NCBI GenBank assembly: GCA_963662175.1
Contig: OY759225.1
Coordinates: 6,707,107 to 6,771,106 of the forward strand
DNA: 64,000 nucleotides
From: Aradus depressus
Taxonomy: Eukaryota > Arthropoda > Insecta > Hemiptera > Aradidae
Reading direction: 5' to 3'
The notes under the pieces are model-generated. The model was given only the letters and a program-made list of their open reading frames with translations. It was not told the DNA's origin and did not search any database. Positions 1-10,654 of the stretch are shown here, one piece after another; position 1 is the first letter of the stretch; the number at the start of each line of letters is the position of its first letter. Both the position numbers and the translations under genes were made by a program.

Positions 1-676
1 TGGAGGATTCCAGTAGGTTGGAGATTGACGGAAATATTTTATATTAAGTTGTTATATTTATTGTTATGTATAGTTATGGTAAATATAATAACTATATAAC
101 AATAAATATAATGCATGTATGTATATAGTTATTATATTTATTTTTTTGTCTATAATTGGGTTTCTATAAATGTAAAATTGTTTAAAAAATCAGAGCCCAG
201 AGCCCTAATTTATGTTAGTAATTTGAAGATATATATTTTTTTTTAATGTAATTTTGATTTATGTAAATCTTGGTCATAGCTCTGATTTCTGTATATTGAT
301 TGATCTTAAACAATTGGAAAGCACTATAGAAGAATATAAATATATAAACAAATATATGATTTGATATACTAAGTGAGCAGATAAACTAAATAGATCCATA
401 TTTTCCTTCATATCCAAATAACAACTGTAATTTCTCGATTTTTGAAGACTGTTTTTTCAAGAAATGTAGCCGACAATGCTACAATGTCCCCATAATAGTC
501 AAATTCAGCAAATGATTTTTAAATAAATGTTCTCAAAAGTAAATTTTTTCCCATGGGACATGGATTTTTCCTTCTAAAGTTGTCCGAGTTGGGTGGCTGA
601 GTGTATAAAAAAAAAAAAAAGATAATATAGTACTAGAAAAAGCTAATAAAATAATGAATATAAGTGACTTTGACAA
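1..676. other. A+T-rich stretch, nothing recognised
   Basis: No gene or repeat recognised. The short reading frame on the minus strand near the end runs into a SINE and has no coding character. Confidence 0.5.
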
Positions 677-870
677 GATGGTGGCCGTGCGGCTTAGGTT
701 GCATGGTCTCATCATGGTTTACGGGTTCGAATCCCGTCCTGGAGTGAGTTTTATTTCGTAGATAGAACTCCCTCCCGGGGCCATGGATGTAGTAAATAAC
801 TGGAGAACACTTTTATAAGAGACTTGGCTAATATGTACATAAAGCCAAGAAAAAATTTAAAAAAAAAAAC
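677..870 (+). mobile_element. SINE-A copy 1 (tRNA-derived)
   Basis: The tRNA-like head carries an A-box-like GTGGCCGTGCGG and a perfect B box GGGTTCGAATCCC at about 723-735. A body containing GATAGAACTCCCTCCCGGGG and an A-rich tail ending near 870 follow. The A-box region is a few bases shorter than in the copies at 13257 and 45524. The layout is that of a Pol III-transcribed SINE moved by a LINE's reverse transcriptase; that mechanism is family knowledge, not seen here. Confidence 0.88.
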
Positions 871-932
871 CTTTTTTTGCATAGATATTGTGAAACAAAA
901 AAATAAATAAAAATATGTTTTTTTTTTTTTTA

Positions 933-1065
933 ATATTGTCTATTTCACAAAATATGTATATATAATATATGGGAGTACTTTCGGTACTGCTACCACGACT
1001 TAAGATGGTAGCAATACCGAAAGTACTCCCATATATTTTATATACTTCGTGAAATAGACAATATT
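933..1065. repeat. Inverted repeat, about 60 bp arms
   Basis: The left arm starts ATATTGTCTATTTCAC and the right arm ends GTGAAATAGACAATAT. Inner parts match through GGGAGTACTTTCGGTA, with about 10 bp of loop near 994-1004. A half copy occurs at 3317-3355, so this is a dispersed foldback or MITE-like repeat. Confidence 0.8.
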
Positions 1066-1159
1066 TTTTGGAAAAGATTTTTTTTATTTTTTTGAAATAA
1101 ATATAGTTGGGGAATCAAAACCAAAAGTGTCAAAAACGGTTTTAGAGAACTTCTTATAT

Positions 1160-1520
1160 ATGAAGTATAGGGGAAGTTATGTAATCGGTCAAAAATTCAT
1201 ATTTTCCCTGATTCCCAACGACTCTATAATGTATGTATGTTTTGTATGTGTATCCAAAACATCGTAAGGAAGTTGTCACCTGTTAATTTTCAGTCAATCG
1301 GGCAAAAAGGAAGGGGAAGTGAAGTCAAAAACTCTAATAACTAGCGATGTAATGAGTCTATCAACGCGAAATTTAGTATGAAATTTCAGAGGCCCCTGAA
1401 CCAAATATTTTTTTGATTTTTAATCAAACCGGTCGATTGGTTTCTGAGGGAGAGCAAACACTTAAATCATTAATTTGCGCCGAGAATGTACACTTCCGGT
1501 GATTCACCGACAACTTTCTT
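1160..1520 (-). mobile_element. TAC-family element, reverse orientation
   Basis: It begins with the family's GAAGTATAGGGGAAGTTATG end, passes through the ACTCTAATAACT...CGATGTAATGA module, and ends with the hairpin CGGTGATTCACCG. One internal module is missing relative to the full-length copies. Confidence 0.8.
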
Positions 1521-1885
1521 CAGTCGAAAACTGGTTGCAGAAAAGAGATGTGACGTCAAAACGTTTAAGAGCGACAATCCACAGTTTCTAAGGAAAAAGG
1601 GATTTCTTGAGTGATGAGCATTTAAGTGCTAAAGCGCTAAGAGTGACAGACAAAAGCGCCTGGGTACAATAGTTACAGAGAGGGGAGTGTCGGAGAGGGG
1701 GTCGGTCGTGAGGCAGTGTTGGGGCTGCCAGCCGGCTCGAAGGATGACGGTAACACAGCGGACCTCCCTTCTTCAGGACAACTCGCCCGATCTCCTCATC
1801 ACCGTCCTACAAGGTACAGTCCAGTACCTTCTTACTTCTTCATAGTACCCTAGCCAAGGTTCTTGATCTGAAGAAAAAAAAAAAA
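1521..1885. other. Unassigned, moderately G+C-rich
   Basis: Unique-looking sequence. A short hairpin, AAGGTAC...GTACCTT, lies near 1810-1829. No reading frame or repeat family recognised. Confidence 0.4.
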
Positions 1886-2345
1886 GTCAGAGAATCACCA
1901 GCTATGTACTTCCCCACAACGAATTAATCATTTAAATTTTTGCTCTTCCTCCAAAACCAGTCCACCGTTTGCGCTAATATTCAATAGTTAAATTGCATAG
2001 GGGCTCCTAAATCCTCATACTAAATTTTGTGTCGATAAATTCATTATATCGGTAGTTATTAGAGTTAATGAATGAGCCCCCTCCCCTGAACCTCCTCTTC
2101 CCCTCGGCCGATATAGCTGAAATTTGACAGGTTATGTCCTTATTGAGCTTTGATTCCAAATATGAAATTTCATGTCGATACATTCATTACAACGGCAGTT
2201 ATCAGACTTCGAGTTAATCCTCTCCCTAATCTAGCTTCCCTTTGGTCGCTTTGGCTGAAAATCACTATCTGTCGTTCTTAAAGGGTACTGGATACCCTTA
2301 AAAAATTTGGTGTCGATACATTCATTCTATCATAAATATTCAAAC
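1886..2345 (+). mobile_element. TAC-family element with three modules
   Basis: It begins with the hairpin remnant GAATCACCAGC and TACTTCCCCAC. The core TGTCGATA-ATTCATTA occurs at about 2030, 2173 and 2311, so the internal modules repeat with a period near 140 bp. The right end is lost in A+T-rich DNA. Confidence 0.85.
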
Positions 2346-2830
2346 TATAATTCAATATAATGTTGATTCATTATAATAGTTCAATACAATAAATAATATA
2401 TTATTATACGGTACGTTTACCATTTAGTTTGAATCATATATAACCTTCCCGAAAACTTTTATATTTATTATTCTCTGATCTTATTTTATTTATTTTTAAT
2501 TATTCATTTATCAATATCATTCACATAAATAAATGTTATAAATCTTTAATGAAAATTGTATAAATCTGTTTTTAAAGTGAGAAATGTTATTTTAAATTTG
2601 TTTTAAAAAATATATAAAAATTATAAGATGCTCAGAGAATGATAACCTTCCCTTTCAAATACCTTTCTCTGACGCATGCGTACTCCCTCTGGTTCACAGA
2701 AAACAATAACATCAATTTTAGTTCTATTTATTATTGTATTTAATTTTTATAATTTAATTATCACTAATTGCTTCAACTAGAAATGAACAATAATACTAGA
2801 AATGTGATTTCCAGCCTATTACTTCATTAC
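2346..2830. other. A+T-rich stretch, nothing recognised
   Basis: No coding frame or known repeat seen. Confidence 0.4.
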
Positions 2831-2995
2831 TTCCCCATATACATTTGTGAAGTATAGAGAAAATTATATAATTTTTCAGAATATAATTTCAATTTTATCG
2901 GTTTCCCCTAACTTCAAAAATGTAGAAGAACAAAAAAATCTGTCTGTATGTGTGTCTGAACACCAAAACTCCTGATAGAATAAACATAATTTGTA
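2831..2995 (-). mobile_element. TAC-family end fragment
   Basis: It starts TACTTCCCCATATACA and continues with GAAGTATAGAG and the ACTCCTGATAGAATAAA block, which is the outer ~150 bp of a reverse-orientation copy. Confidence 0.7.
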
Positions 2996-3549
2996 AAAAA
3001 TTCCGTGTGTGTATTATTTAATTATTAATTTTTAAGAAATAAAAATAAAATTGCATTTAAATAATAGGAATTTTATATCAATTCATATTCTTTCATTATA
3101 ATGAAATTATTATATATATTTTTTAAATTATTATTATTATTCATGTCAGATTTGATATCGTTTGTAGTATATAATTTATATGCTATTTTGATGTACACAA
3201 TTTTATGACATATCCAATTAGCATTTTATGGTTTAACAGGCGTAAATATTATTATTATAAAAGAAGTTTCCTAATAATTTTCAAAAAATATAAATAAAGC
3301 GTATGTTTTAAAAAATATATATTGTCTATTTCACAAAATATATATATGTGAGTATTAAATAATAAATAGTAAATATATGTAATATTGTGGGGAAAACTGG
3401 TTTTAGATTCCATAACTTCTCTTATAAAATAGTTCCCTAGAAGGGGGATATAATATAAATAGTGTTAATAAATATCTAAAGCTGTATTTATTTATTTATT
3501 TATTTATAATTCCATATTGTAAGAATGCTGTAGCTCTTCATAAACAATT
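2996..3549. other. A+T-rich DNA with a half copy of the 933-1065 repeat
   Basis: Positions 3317-3355 repeat the ATATTGTCTATTTCACAA arm of the inverted repeat at 933. TTTA repeats lie near 3485-3508. Nothing else recognised. Confidence 0.5.
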
Positions 3550-4096
3550 GAGTGAATCACCGGCATTGCACTTCCCCACAATGAATTAATCAATTAACTT
3601 TTCGCTCCTCCTCCAAAACCAGTCGACAGCGCTAATATTCAACTTACATAAGGGCTCCTTGTTCATTAGGGCCAGTTATTAAGGTTTTTGAATTGAGCCC
3701 CCTCCCCTGAACTCTCTCTTACATTCTGCCGATATCACAGAAATTTGACAGGTTAAGTCCTCATTGGGTTTTGAGTTTAATTATGAAACTTCATGTCGAT
3801 ACATTCATTACATCGGCAGTTATAAGGGTTTTTGAGTTGTGCTTCTCTCTCCTAATCCGCCTCACTTTCTGCCGATTTCGCTGAAAATTAATAATTGTTA
3901 TCTTTATGTGGTTTTGGTCACACATATAAACTTTCATATCGATACATTCATTCTATCTGGAGATATCGTGTTCAAAGACAAACACATAGACCGACTCACC
4001 TTTTTTTTGGGAATCTAGAGATCGGAAAACATGAAATTCCGTTGAAAACTTCGCATTTAATTGTTGACCGTATACTTCGTATAAATAGGGAAGTTA
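3550..4096 (+). mobile_element. TAC-family element, near full length
   Basis: Left hairpin GTGAATCACCGG, then CACTTCCCCAC. Internal cores at about 3794 and 3936. The right end reads TATACTTCGTATAAATAGGGAAGTTA, matching the inverted TACTTCCC end. It is one of the best copies for defining family length, about 545 bp. The reading frame inside is not conserved between copies, so I treat the element as non-coding. Confidence 0.87.
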
Positions 4097-4170
4097 AAGA
4101 ACTGCCGTAGTAATGACTACAGTAATGAATTTATCGACACGAAATTTCGTATGTAAATTCAAATCATTCA
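4097..4170 (-). mobile_element. TAC-family fragment
   Basis: AACTGCCG...AATGAATTTATCGACACGAAATTTCGTAT is one module core in reverse orientation, directly abutting the preceding copy in a tail-to-tail arrangement. Confidence 0.6.
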
Positions 4171-4285
4171 TGATATCGGCGATGTATTTTAGATATATTT
4201 AATATATATATATCAAAAATATCGTGTTCATATATTATATTAGCCTATATTATATATTATCTCAATATATTATATTAGGGTAGCC

Positions 4286-5236
4286 CTTATTTTGAAAAAG
4301 TTTAAATTTCTCAGGCCTCCACCAGGAATTTTGTTTAGAATGTTGAAAAAATGACTCCTGGATTTTTTCGACCATATTAACCCGTGCCTGTAAGGTTTTA
4401 AAGTTTGACATTCGAGTTTAAATGGGGATTTCGTGATTCGAGAGACTTTAGAGCGTTACTTTTGATGCCTCGAATGGATTGTTCTGAAATTTCGTATTCT
4501 TACGTTTTGGGGTCCCTGAATTCAAATTTGATGTCAAAAATCACGTTTTGACAGTTACACTTGTCAAAAAACTGTCATTAATTTTAACTAATAAACAATT
4601 TTCTCAAAAAATTCATCCGTGATGTTATTTTATAGGTTTTAGAAGTAGCTGATTTCAAATTTGATGTCAAAAAACTGTCAATAATTCAAATTTTTCAAAT
4701 AATTTTTTCAATGATGTGATTATATATGATTTAGGGGCACCTGAATTCAATTTTAATATCAAAAATTGATTTTTGACATTTCCGGTTGTCAAAAAACTAT
4801 CAATAATTCAAAATTAAAAGCATTATTCTAAATCTATTAATTAGTCTTCCAATGGTATAATTTGATGTCAGAAATTCATTTTTACTACTCCAGCTTTCAA
4901 AATGATATTTTAAAACTGATTTCATGAAATGAAAAAAAGTTTTTTGACAATTGTAACTGTCAAAACTTGATTTTTGACATCAAAATTTGAATTCAGCGAC
5001 CCCCAAAACGTAAGAATACGAAATTTCAGAACAATCCATTCGAGGCATCAAAAGTTACGCTCTAAAGTCTCTCGAATCGCAAAATCCCCATTTAAACTCA
5101 ATGTTAAACTTTAACAACTTACAGGCACGGGTTAATATGGTCAAAAAAATTTGAAAAAATTCAGGAGTCATTTTTTCAACATTCTAAACAAAATTCCTGG
5201 TGGAGGTCTGAGAAATTTAAACTTTTTCAAAATAAG
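4286..5236. mobile_element. Foldback element, about 290 bp arms
   Basis: CTTATTTTGAAAAAGT at 4286-4301 is matched in inverse at 5221-5236. The arms stay complementary to about 4575 and 4938, for example CGAGAGACTTTAGAGCG against CGCTCTAAAGTCTCTCG. The centre holds several direct copies of a GATGTCAAAAA...TTGTCAAAAAACT block. I found no reading frame for a transposase, so it is probably a non-autonomous foldback transposon. Superfamily unknown. Confidence 0.85.
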
Positions 5237-5679
5237 TAAATATATTCATATATGATTTTCGATGTATTATAAATCAGGGTGGCAACCTATATAAAGCCAG
5301 GGTTATCTCACAGACCTCCTCTCCCCTCGCCACATACTTTCTATACCCTTCGAAGGTAGCTATCCTAAATTATATTATTGTTTCAACATTTTTCAAGAAC
5401 ATTGAATTATTATTGTATATTATTGTTTATTATTGTTTATTGTTAACAAACCGTCCTCATTTCTGCGCTTTATTTATCTTTTATTGCGCCAGTCAATTAT
5501 CTGTTGCAAGCAGTCATTCCAACTTTATTGTTGAAAGGTTTAACCTCAAGTCAAATCGTTCAAGGATTAACCCCATTTATCCTCCTTTTTTTTTTCTCTC
5601 TATTATTATTTTTTTAATTAAAAAGTTTTAAACAATTAAGGTTTTACCATTGTATTTCGAAAATAAATATAGTATATTA
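5237..5679. other. Unassigned A+T-rich DNA
   Basis: A 72-codon open frame starting at 5413 is low-complexity and hydrophobic, with no family resemblance. I do not call it a gene. Confidence 0.4.
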
Positions 5680-5800
5680 GGTTAGGTTTGGTTTTATAAC
5701 TCATGCCCGGGCTTTAACTACGAGGTCATATTGCCTACTACCAGAGCGCTCTTTCGGGGGCAGGGGTCTTTAACGAGTACCTGACATCGTACAGCACATT
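5680..5800 (-). mobile_element. SINE-B fragment
   Basis: It contains the distal block CATGCCCGGGCTTTAACTAC, CTACTACCAGAGCGCTCTTTCG and GTCTTTAACGAGTACCTGACA. The tRNA-like promoter end is missing and about 90 bp is deleted inside. Confidence 0.8.
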
Positions 5801-5970
5801 TTTTTTTCCTTTCTCAAATTTACATCAGGAAGTAGCCATATTGGGTCAGAAATTTTAGGTTTTGAATTGGTAAATTGTTTTTCGAAATATCACTCCCATT
5901 TGTAGGAGTGTTGCAATTTTGACTAACTTAAAAATAATTGGTTAATTTTAATCACCATTTCAAAAAAAAA

Positions 5971-6300
5971 GTCCGACAATGTACTTCCACGCAAGCATTA
6001 CCCAATTTTGTCCCTCCAAAATCAAAATCCCAAATCGATCATGTGCTAAAAATCGATATTTGACCTATATGATATTTTCTGAATCTGTTATTAGAGTTTT
6101 TGAGTCAAGCCGCCCTCCTCTGATCCTCTCCCCCCCCCCCCCCCCCCCCCCCCTTTTCCTTCGCGTCGATTCTGCGTCAATAGACTGGTGCCTTTCTTAT
6201 GGCCTTTTTGAATTTCAATATAAAATTTCATGTCGATATGTTCATTACATTGACAGTTTTTATTGTAATGAAACAAAGAAAACCGCTGACGCTAACAGAT
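5971..6300 (+). mobile_element. TAC-family element with a 24-base C tract
   Basis: It starts TGTACTTCCACGCAAGCATTA after a remnant of the hairpin. The CCTCCTCTGATCCTCTC stretch has expanded into a C run at 6130-6153. It ends in CGATATGTTCATTACATTG, where other sequence takes over. Confidence 0.8.
6130..6153 (+). repeat. Poly(C) tract, 24 bases
   Basis: Uninterrupted C run in the C-rich position of a TAC-family module. The same position is expanded at 25870. Confidence 0.95.
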
Positions 6301-6322
6301 AACTACAAGCCTGTTACGCCAA

Positions 6323-6660
6323 TCTATATTAATAAAGCTGAAACGGGGTTTGTTTGTTTGTTCCAGCATCACGCTCAAACCGCTTGACGGATTTTTATGA
6401 AACTTCCCATGTAGCATCCTTTTGAGCCCGATTGAATAATAGGCTATGTGGCGTCCCAAAAGTTTGAACGGAAGGGGGGGTTTTGTGGGGGGGGGGGGGG
6501 GGGGCCTAAGTATAAATATAGTGCTAGCTCATTAACGGTTGGTCGGATTGTCATGAAATTGCACATGTAGTATTGTGAAAAGCCAAATGGAGGAATAGGC
6601 TATGTGGCGTTTCTAAATTTTGAACGGGAGGGAAGGGGGGTTGTGGGGGGCCGCTGCTAG
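6323..6660 (+). mobile_element. Helitron-like non-autonomous element
   Basis: It begins TCTATATTAATAAAG after an A and ends GCTGCTAG before a T, the 5'-TC...CTAG-3' between A and T expected of Helitrons. The start resembles the TCTATACTAATA ends of insect Helitrons (recalled). Inside are two tandem versions of a ~150 bp block sharing ATAGGCTATGTGGCGT and TTGAACGG-AGGG. I see no convincing 3' hairpin, which weakens the call. Confidence 0.6.
6487..6504 (+). repeat. Poly(G) tract, 18 bases
   Basis: G run inside the Helitron-like element. The second internal block carries only short G runs at the same place. Confidence 0.95.
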
Positions 6661-7184
6661 TACGAAATACATTTAAATGGAGGGAGGGAGAGGGAGTCTG
6701 GACAATAGTGGTTGGTATAAAAAATTTATATTATGGCCACATCACATATATTTTATGTTTTCAATTACAATAGGGTAATAATTCATTTATTTATACAATC
6801 GTAGAATATGAAGAAATTGGAGAATTGTTTTATTTATAAATGTATAAATAAATCAATTATTGTCGTTATAAATACAAAGAAAATAATAAATATAGGGAGG
6901 ATTTCGGTGAGGGATGAGATCCTATGTATTTTCAAAAAAATAAGAAAAATATCTAAAGAAATAAAATACTTACAAAAAGAAAAAATGAATAAAATGTCTT
7001 TGTTTCTAAAGCTTCTCTGGCATTGTTGGTTACTTTTTTCTTGCATTTCTTGGTAGGAACTTGGTTTGACAATATTTTGGGACATTTTCTCTCTTATTAA
7101 AATAAACATAAAAATACTCGTAGTACACGAAGTGTGTAAAATGAGGGTGCTTTGTAAGCGGGGGGCCCCATTGACTTTGGGGGC
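6661..7184. other. Unassigned A+T-rich DNA
   Basis: Overlapping open frames on both strands (6808-7109) are lysine/isoleucine-rich and reflect base composition. No gene called. Confidence 0.4.
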
Positions 7185-7541
7185 CTGACAGTCTCATAGT
7201 AGATCCACTACTGTTGTTTGGACGTCAGGGGGCTGAGAGTTATGTCTCATAGTAGATCCACTACTGCTGTTTAGACGTCAGGGGGCTGAGAGTTATGTCT
7301 CATAGTAAATACACTACTGTTGTTTAGACGTCAGGGGACTGAGAGTTATGTCTCATAGTAGATCCACTACTGTTGTTTGGACGTCAGGGGGCTGAGAGTT
7401 ATGTCTCATAGTAGATCCACTACTGCTGTTTAGACGTCAGGGGGCTGAGAGTTATGTCTCATAGTAGATCCACTACTGTTGTTTAGACGTCAGGGGATTG
7501 AGAGTTATGTCTCATAGTAGATCCACTACTGTTGTTTGGAC
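7185..7541 (+). repeat. 53 bp minisatellite, about 6.7 copies
   Basis: The anchor CTCATAGTAGATCCACTACTG starts at 7193, 7246, 7299, 7352, 7405, 7458 and 7511, an exact 53 bp period. Units differ at a few bases, for example TGTTGTTTGG against TGCTGTTTAG, and the two variants partly alternate. Confidence 0.97.
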
Positions 7542-8357
7542 AAGAAAATTATGAGATTATTCCATTCGGTTTTATTTCTATACAACTTATATTAATTCGG
7601 TTTGGTGACGTCAAATCAGCGGATCGATTTTTCAGTTACTTCTAATGGAGAAGGCTGAAACTTTAGTACATATACCTCATTCCGATGATAAAGTATGTCC
7701 AGAATTACAATGTATCTCGAGGCTGCCGGTGGCTCAGAGGTAACAGTGCTTGCGTGCTTGTCCACCAGAGCGCTCTTTCGTCGTTATGAGATTATTTCGT
7801 ACAGTTCTATTTTTATGAGAATTATGTCTTGGTCTGACCATGGTTATGTTTGTTGGTATGACAACCAACCAACCAGAACATAGAGTTCAAGTTCCTTTAT
7901 TTTCTGGTATTCCTCTTGGAATGGGAAGAACGGGTGATGACGTAATGACTGGTACGTTTCACTGATCATCCTTGGTCTTCACCTAATGGAGGGGTGTTCT
8001 GTCTGTCTGTCTGTTAGCTGGGTTACCTAACTCTGAGGGTTTTCACTTTCTAAGGGGGGGGGGGGGGGGGGGGGGGGGGTTCAAGTGGGACAGGGGGCAT
8101 TGCTCTGTTGGCCTACTTGCCCCCTCCATGTGTGAGTCCCGGGCGGATCTAGACCCTGCCTGTCGTAACGTCCCCTCTCGATGTGTCCAATCTTGGGGGG
8201 AAGGTCACCGACCGCATGCTCCAGCGAAAGTCAGACCTTTGTCCGCCCCCCTCCTCACGAAATATCATCACTACTCACCTACAGAACTAAAAAAAAAAAA
8301 ACACGAAAATAATCATTAATTATATACTACTATCTCAAAAAAAAAAAAAAAAAAAAA
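7542..8357. other. Mostly unassigned; SINE-B mosaic and poly(G)
   Basis: Positions 7724-7795 join a tRNA-like GGTGGCTCAGAGGTAACAGT directly to SINE-B's CCACCAGAGCGCTCTTTCGT, an apparent internal deletion or chimera. A 26-base G run lies at 8054-8079 and an A run at 8338-8357. The remainder is unrecognised. Confidence 0.5.
8054..8079 (+). repeat. Poly(G) tract, 26 bases
   Basis: Uninterrupted G run in otherwise unassigned sequence. Confidence 0.95.
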
Positions 8358-8625
8358 CTACGGAGTCATATCGCCTACTACCGGAGCGTTCTTCCCTCGC
8401 TCATGAGCCTGGACATGAGCCAGACTGCACTGTGGAAGTCGGAGATGTTGCCGACTTTAAATTTTTATTCACCTAGTGGTTGGTCTTTAACGAGTAGCTG
8501 ACATCGCGGACCTTCGCTTAATTCCCATCCGAAGGACGGTGTGCTCAAGATTGTTTCACCTCCCAGATAAAAAAAAAACATAATAAAGGGTTTTGGTCGG
8601 ATTTAGGACCCATGATCAGTAGGAG
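8358..8625 (-). mobile_element. SINE-B copy, degenerate
   Basis: Recognisable blocks: CTACTACCGGAGCG, TCTTTAACGAGTAGCTGACATC, CCATCCGAAGGACGGTGTGCTCAAG and CACCTCCCAGATAAA. The B-box region is decayed to GATTTAGGACCC. Confidence 0.8.
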
Positions 8626-8830
8626 CCCTTCTCATCTGAATCTCTCTTTCCCTTCGGCCGAATTATCGGAAAATTAATAGGTGCTCTTCTTATAGGGTTT
8701 TGAATTTAAATACGCAATTTTGTGTTGATTCATTCATTACATCGTCAGTTATTATGGTCCAGTTATTATGGTTTTGTATTATGGTTCTCTGGGTACGCAT
8801 ATGCAATTACATTACTTCCCGTTAAACTCT
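8626..8830 (+). mobile_element. TAC-family fragment
   Basis: Carries TCTCTTTCCCTTCGGCCG, GAAAATTAATAGGTG and a degenerate ATTCATTACATCGTCAGTTATTA core. Confidence 0.65.
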
Positions 8831-8980
8831 TACTAAATTTGGAATATATTCTTCGTTTCAGACAGTTTTTTCTTCAATGTTGGAATCAAAGGGTTCGAAA
8901 ATATATAAATCTGGTGTAAACACATAATCGAATTAATTTCTGATATATATCACGTTTCTCTTTCTAAGTGCATTGCTGTG

Positions 8981-9060
8981 GAGAGATAAGTTCACTTTAC
9001 GGAAAGATAAGTCCACTTTACGGAGAGATAAGTCCACTTTACGGAGAGATAAGTCCACAG
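8981..9060 (+). repeat. 21 bp tandem repeat, four copies
   Basis: AGATAAGTCCACTTTACGG anchors fall at 8984, 9005, 9026 and 9047, an exact 21 bp period. Confidence 0.95.
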
Positions 9061-9320
9061 TTTAATATTAAAATGTATCAGACTTTTCCAATGTATTCGT
9101 ATTCCTCTCTCTTCCCCTTGACTTCAATGTACTTCTCTTGATGAAATGTCAAAAAAAATGACTGCCATATAACTAGCACTTTTTTGACCGCTGGAAATGT
9201 CATAGCGGTTGCGATTTGCATTCTAGTTAAGACAGGATTTGTATTGTTAGGCAGAGGACTTTCTGATGGCAGCCACCCTATCTTGTGGCCGCCTGAATCT
9301 GAGTTAACTGGTGACCTAGT

Positions 9321-9895
9321 TTAATGTCGCCGGGCAATGACCGGAGCCCCGGGGAGAGGGGACCACAAGGCCATGCCCCAGTTGGGGGCCCCGTGACGTA
9401 CCGGGCCCCGTGACGTAGGGCTCCTTCAGCGTCATGGCGCTCATCTGGGGGGTGAATGGTTAGTGGCTAAATGAGGGTGGCAACTTGAGGATAGCCTGGT
9501 GGCCTAATTATGGCGTTTTGGATAATGATCGGGAAGCTTCGGGGTAAGGGGCCGAAGGCAATGGCCTAACTGGGGAAGGGGGCTGTCCAGAGGCCCCCCT
9601 CGGTCATTGCCCGATTCTTTTAAACTAGGCCTGCAGCTCTCCATAGGGAGCCACACAAAAACAGGGCCCCCTATGTCCCTCTCCCTCCAATGGGGCATAG
9701 CCTTGCGCCCCCCCTCCCCGAGGCCCCCCGGTCAGTGCCCGACTCCCCACAACTAGGACCCTCTGCTATCCATAGGTAGCCACCCTAAAACAGAGCCCCC
9801 TACGTCCCCCTCTCCCCAGTGGTGGCCTTGCGCCCCCCCTCCCCGAGGCCCCCCGGTCATTGCCCGACTCCCCACAACTAGGTCACCCGGCCTTC
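9321..9895. repeat. G+C-rich inverted and tandem block
   Basis: CGGTCATTGCCCGA-type anchors recur at 9602, 9730 and 9855 (period 125-128 bp) with GGGGCATAGCCTTGCGCC and CCTCCCCGAGGCCCCCC in each unit. The upstream half (from about 9333) holds the same words inverted, such as GGGCAATGACCGG and GGCCATGCCCCAG. Base composition is far more G+C-rich than the flanks. No coding frame recognised. Confidence 0.8.
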
Positions 9896-10500
9896 ACCCA
9901 AGTCTCTCCCTTTCCTATACACTTATCTTTCAGTTCCCCCACCCGCTCGCCTCCAACCTCTCATCATTGCCAGACTGTAGAAACACCTGACTCCAAGCTT
10001 CCTTGCTACACTCTCACATTGTGAAATGGCGTAGTCAGAAGGGGGCCATCTAATGACAAACCTCTTCCCACATCTAGCAGCCCTCTTATGAAAGTTTCAT
10101 GAGGTCTCCGGCTGCTTAATGGGGCGCTGTCAATTCCATGTAAAAACACGTCCTCTGTTGAGATTTCAATGTTCGAGTCTTGAAATCTTCAGCTTTTCAT
10201 CCTTCTAAGATGTAAGTTGGTGGTTACTTCTGAGAAATCGAGCTTAAAGGCTCCCTGTTCTATTATAGCCCAAAAGTGCTACAAAGCTTAACACCATTAA
10301 GAATAGTCTTAATAGTGATATCTATGAAAACGAAAGGCCTGTAAAAATTTGAGGAAGACTGTTACTGTTTATTTCGGAAATATCCAGAAGTATGGACAAA
10401 CATCAGGGTAATCATAAGCGCTGTCTTCCTTCAATGGGTTATTCTTCGCAAAAACAAAATATTTTCTGACAGAATCGAGTAGGATGTCATACATATTATA
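9896..10500. other. Unassigned
   Basis: Unique-looking sequence. No repeat family or conserved frame recognised. Confidence 0.35.
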
Positions 10501-10640
10501 TGAAAGGAGAAGGAGTATGAGAGAAGTTATGTAATCGATCAGAAATCCATGATGATACCAAATATATATATGTTTGTGAACACATATCGATTTTTAGTCA
10601 AGTCGACCAAAGGAAATGGAGGGGCTTAACAAAAAAGCTT
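10501..10640 (-). mobile_element. TAC-family fragment
   Basis: Reverse-orientation end GAGAAGTTATGTAATCGATCAGAAATCC followed by a compressed TTTTTAGTCAAGTCGACCAAAGG...GGGGCTTAAC block. Confidence 0.7.
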
Positions 10641-10654
10641 TACTGAATAATGTT

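Noticed and set aside
723..735. Functional tRNA genes at the B boxes of SINE-A and SINE-B
   Set aside because: No complete cloverleaf with acceptor stem; the heads are always joined to the same SINE bodies.
5413..5631. 72-codon hydrophobic frame
   Set aside because: Composition of A+T-rich DNA; no signal or family features.
7185..7541. CRISPR-like array
   Set aside because: The whole 53 bp unit is conserved, with no variable spacers, and the context is eukaryotic.
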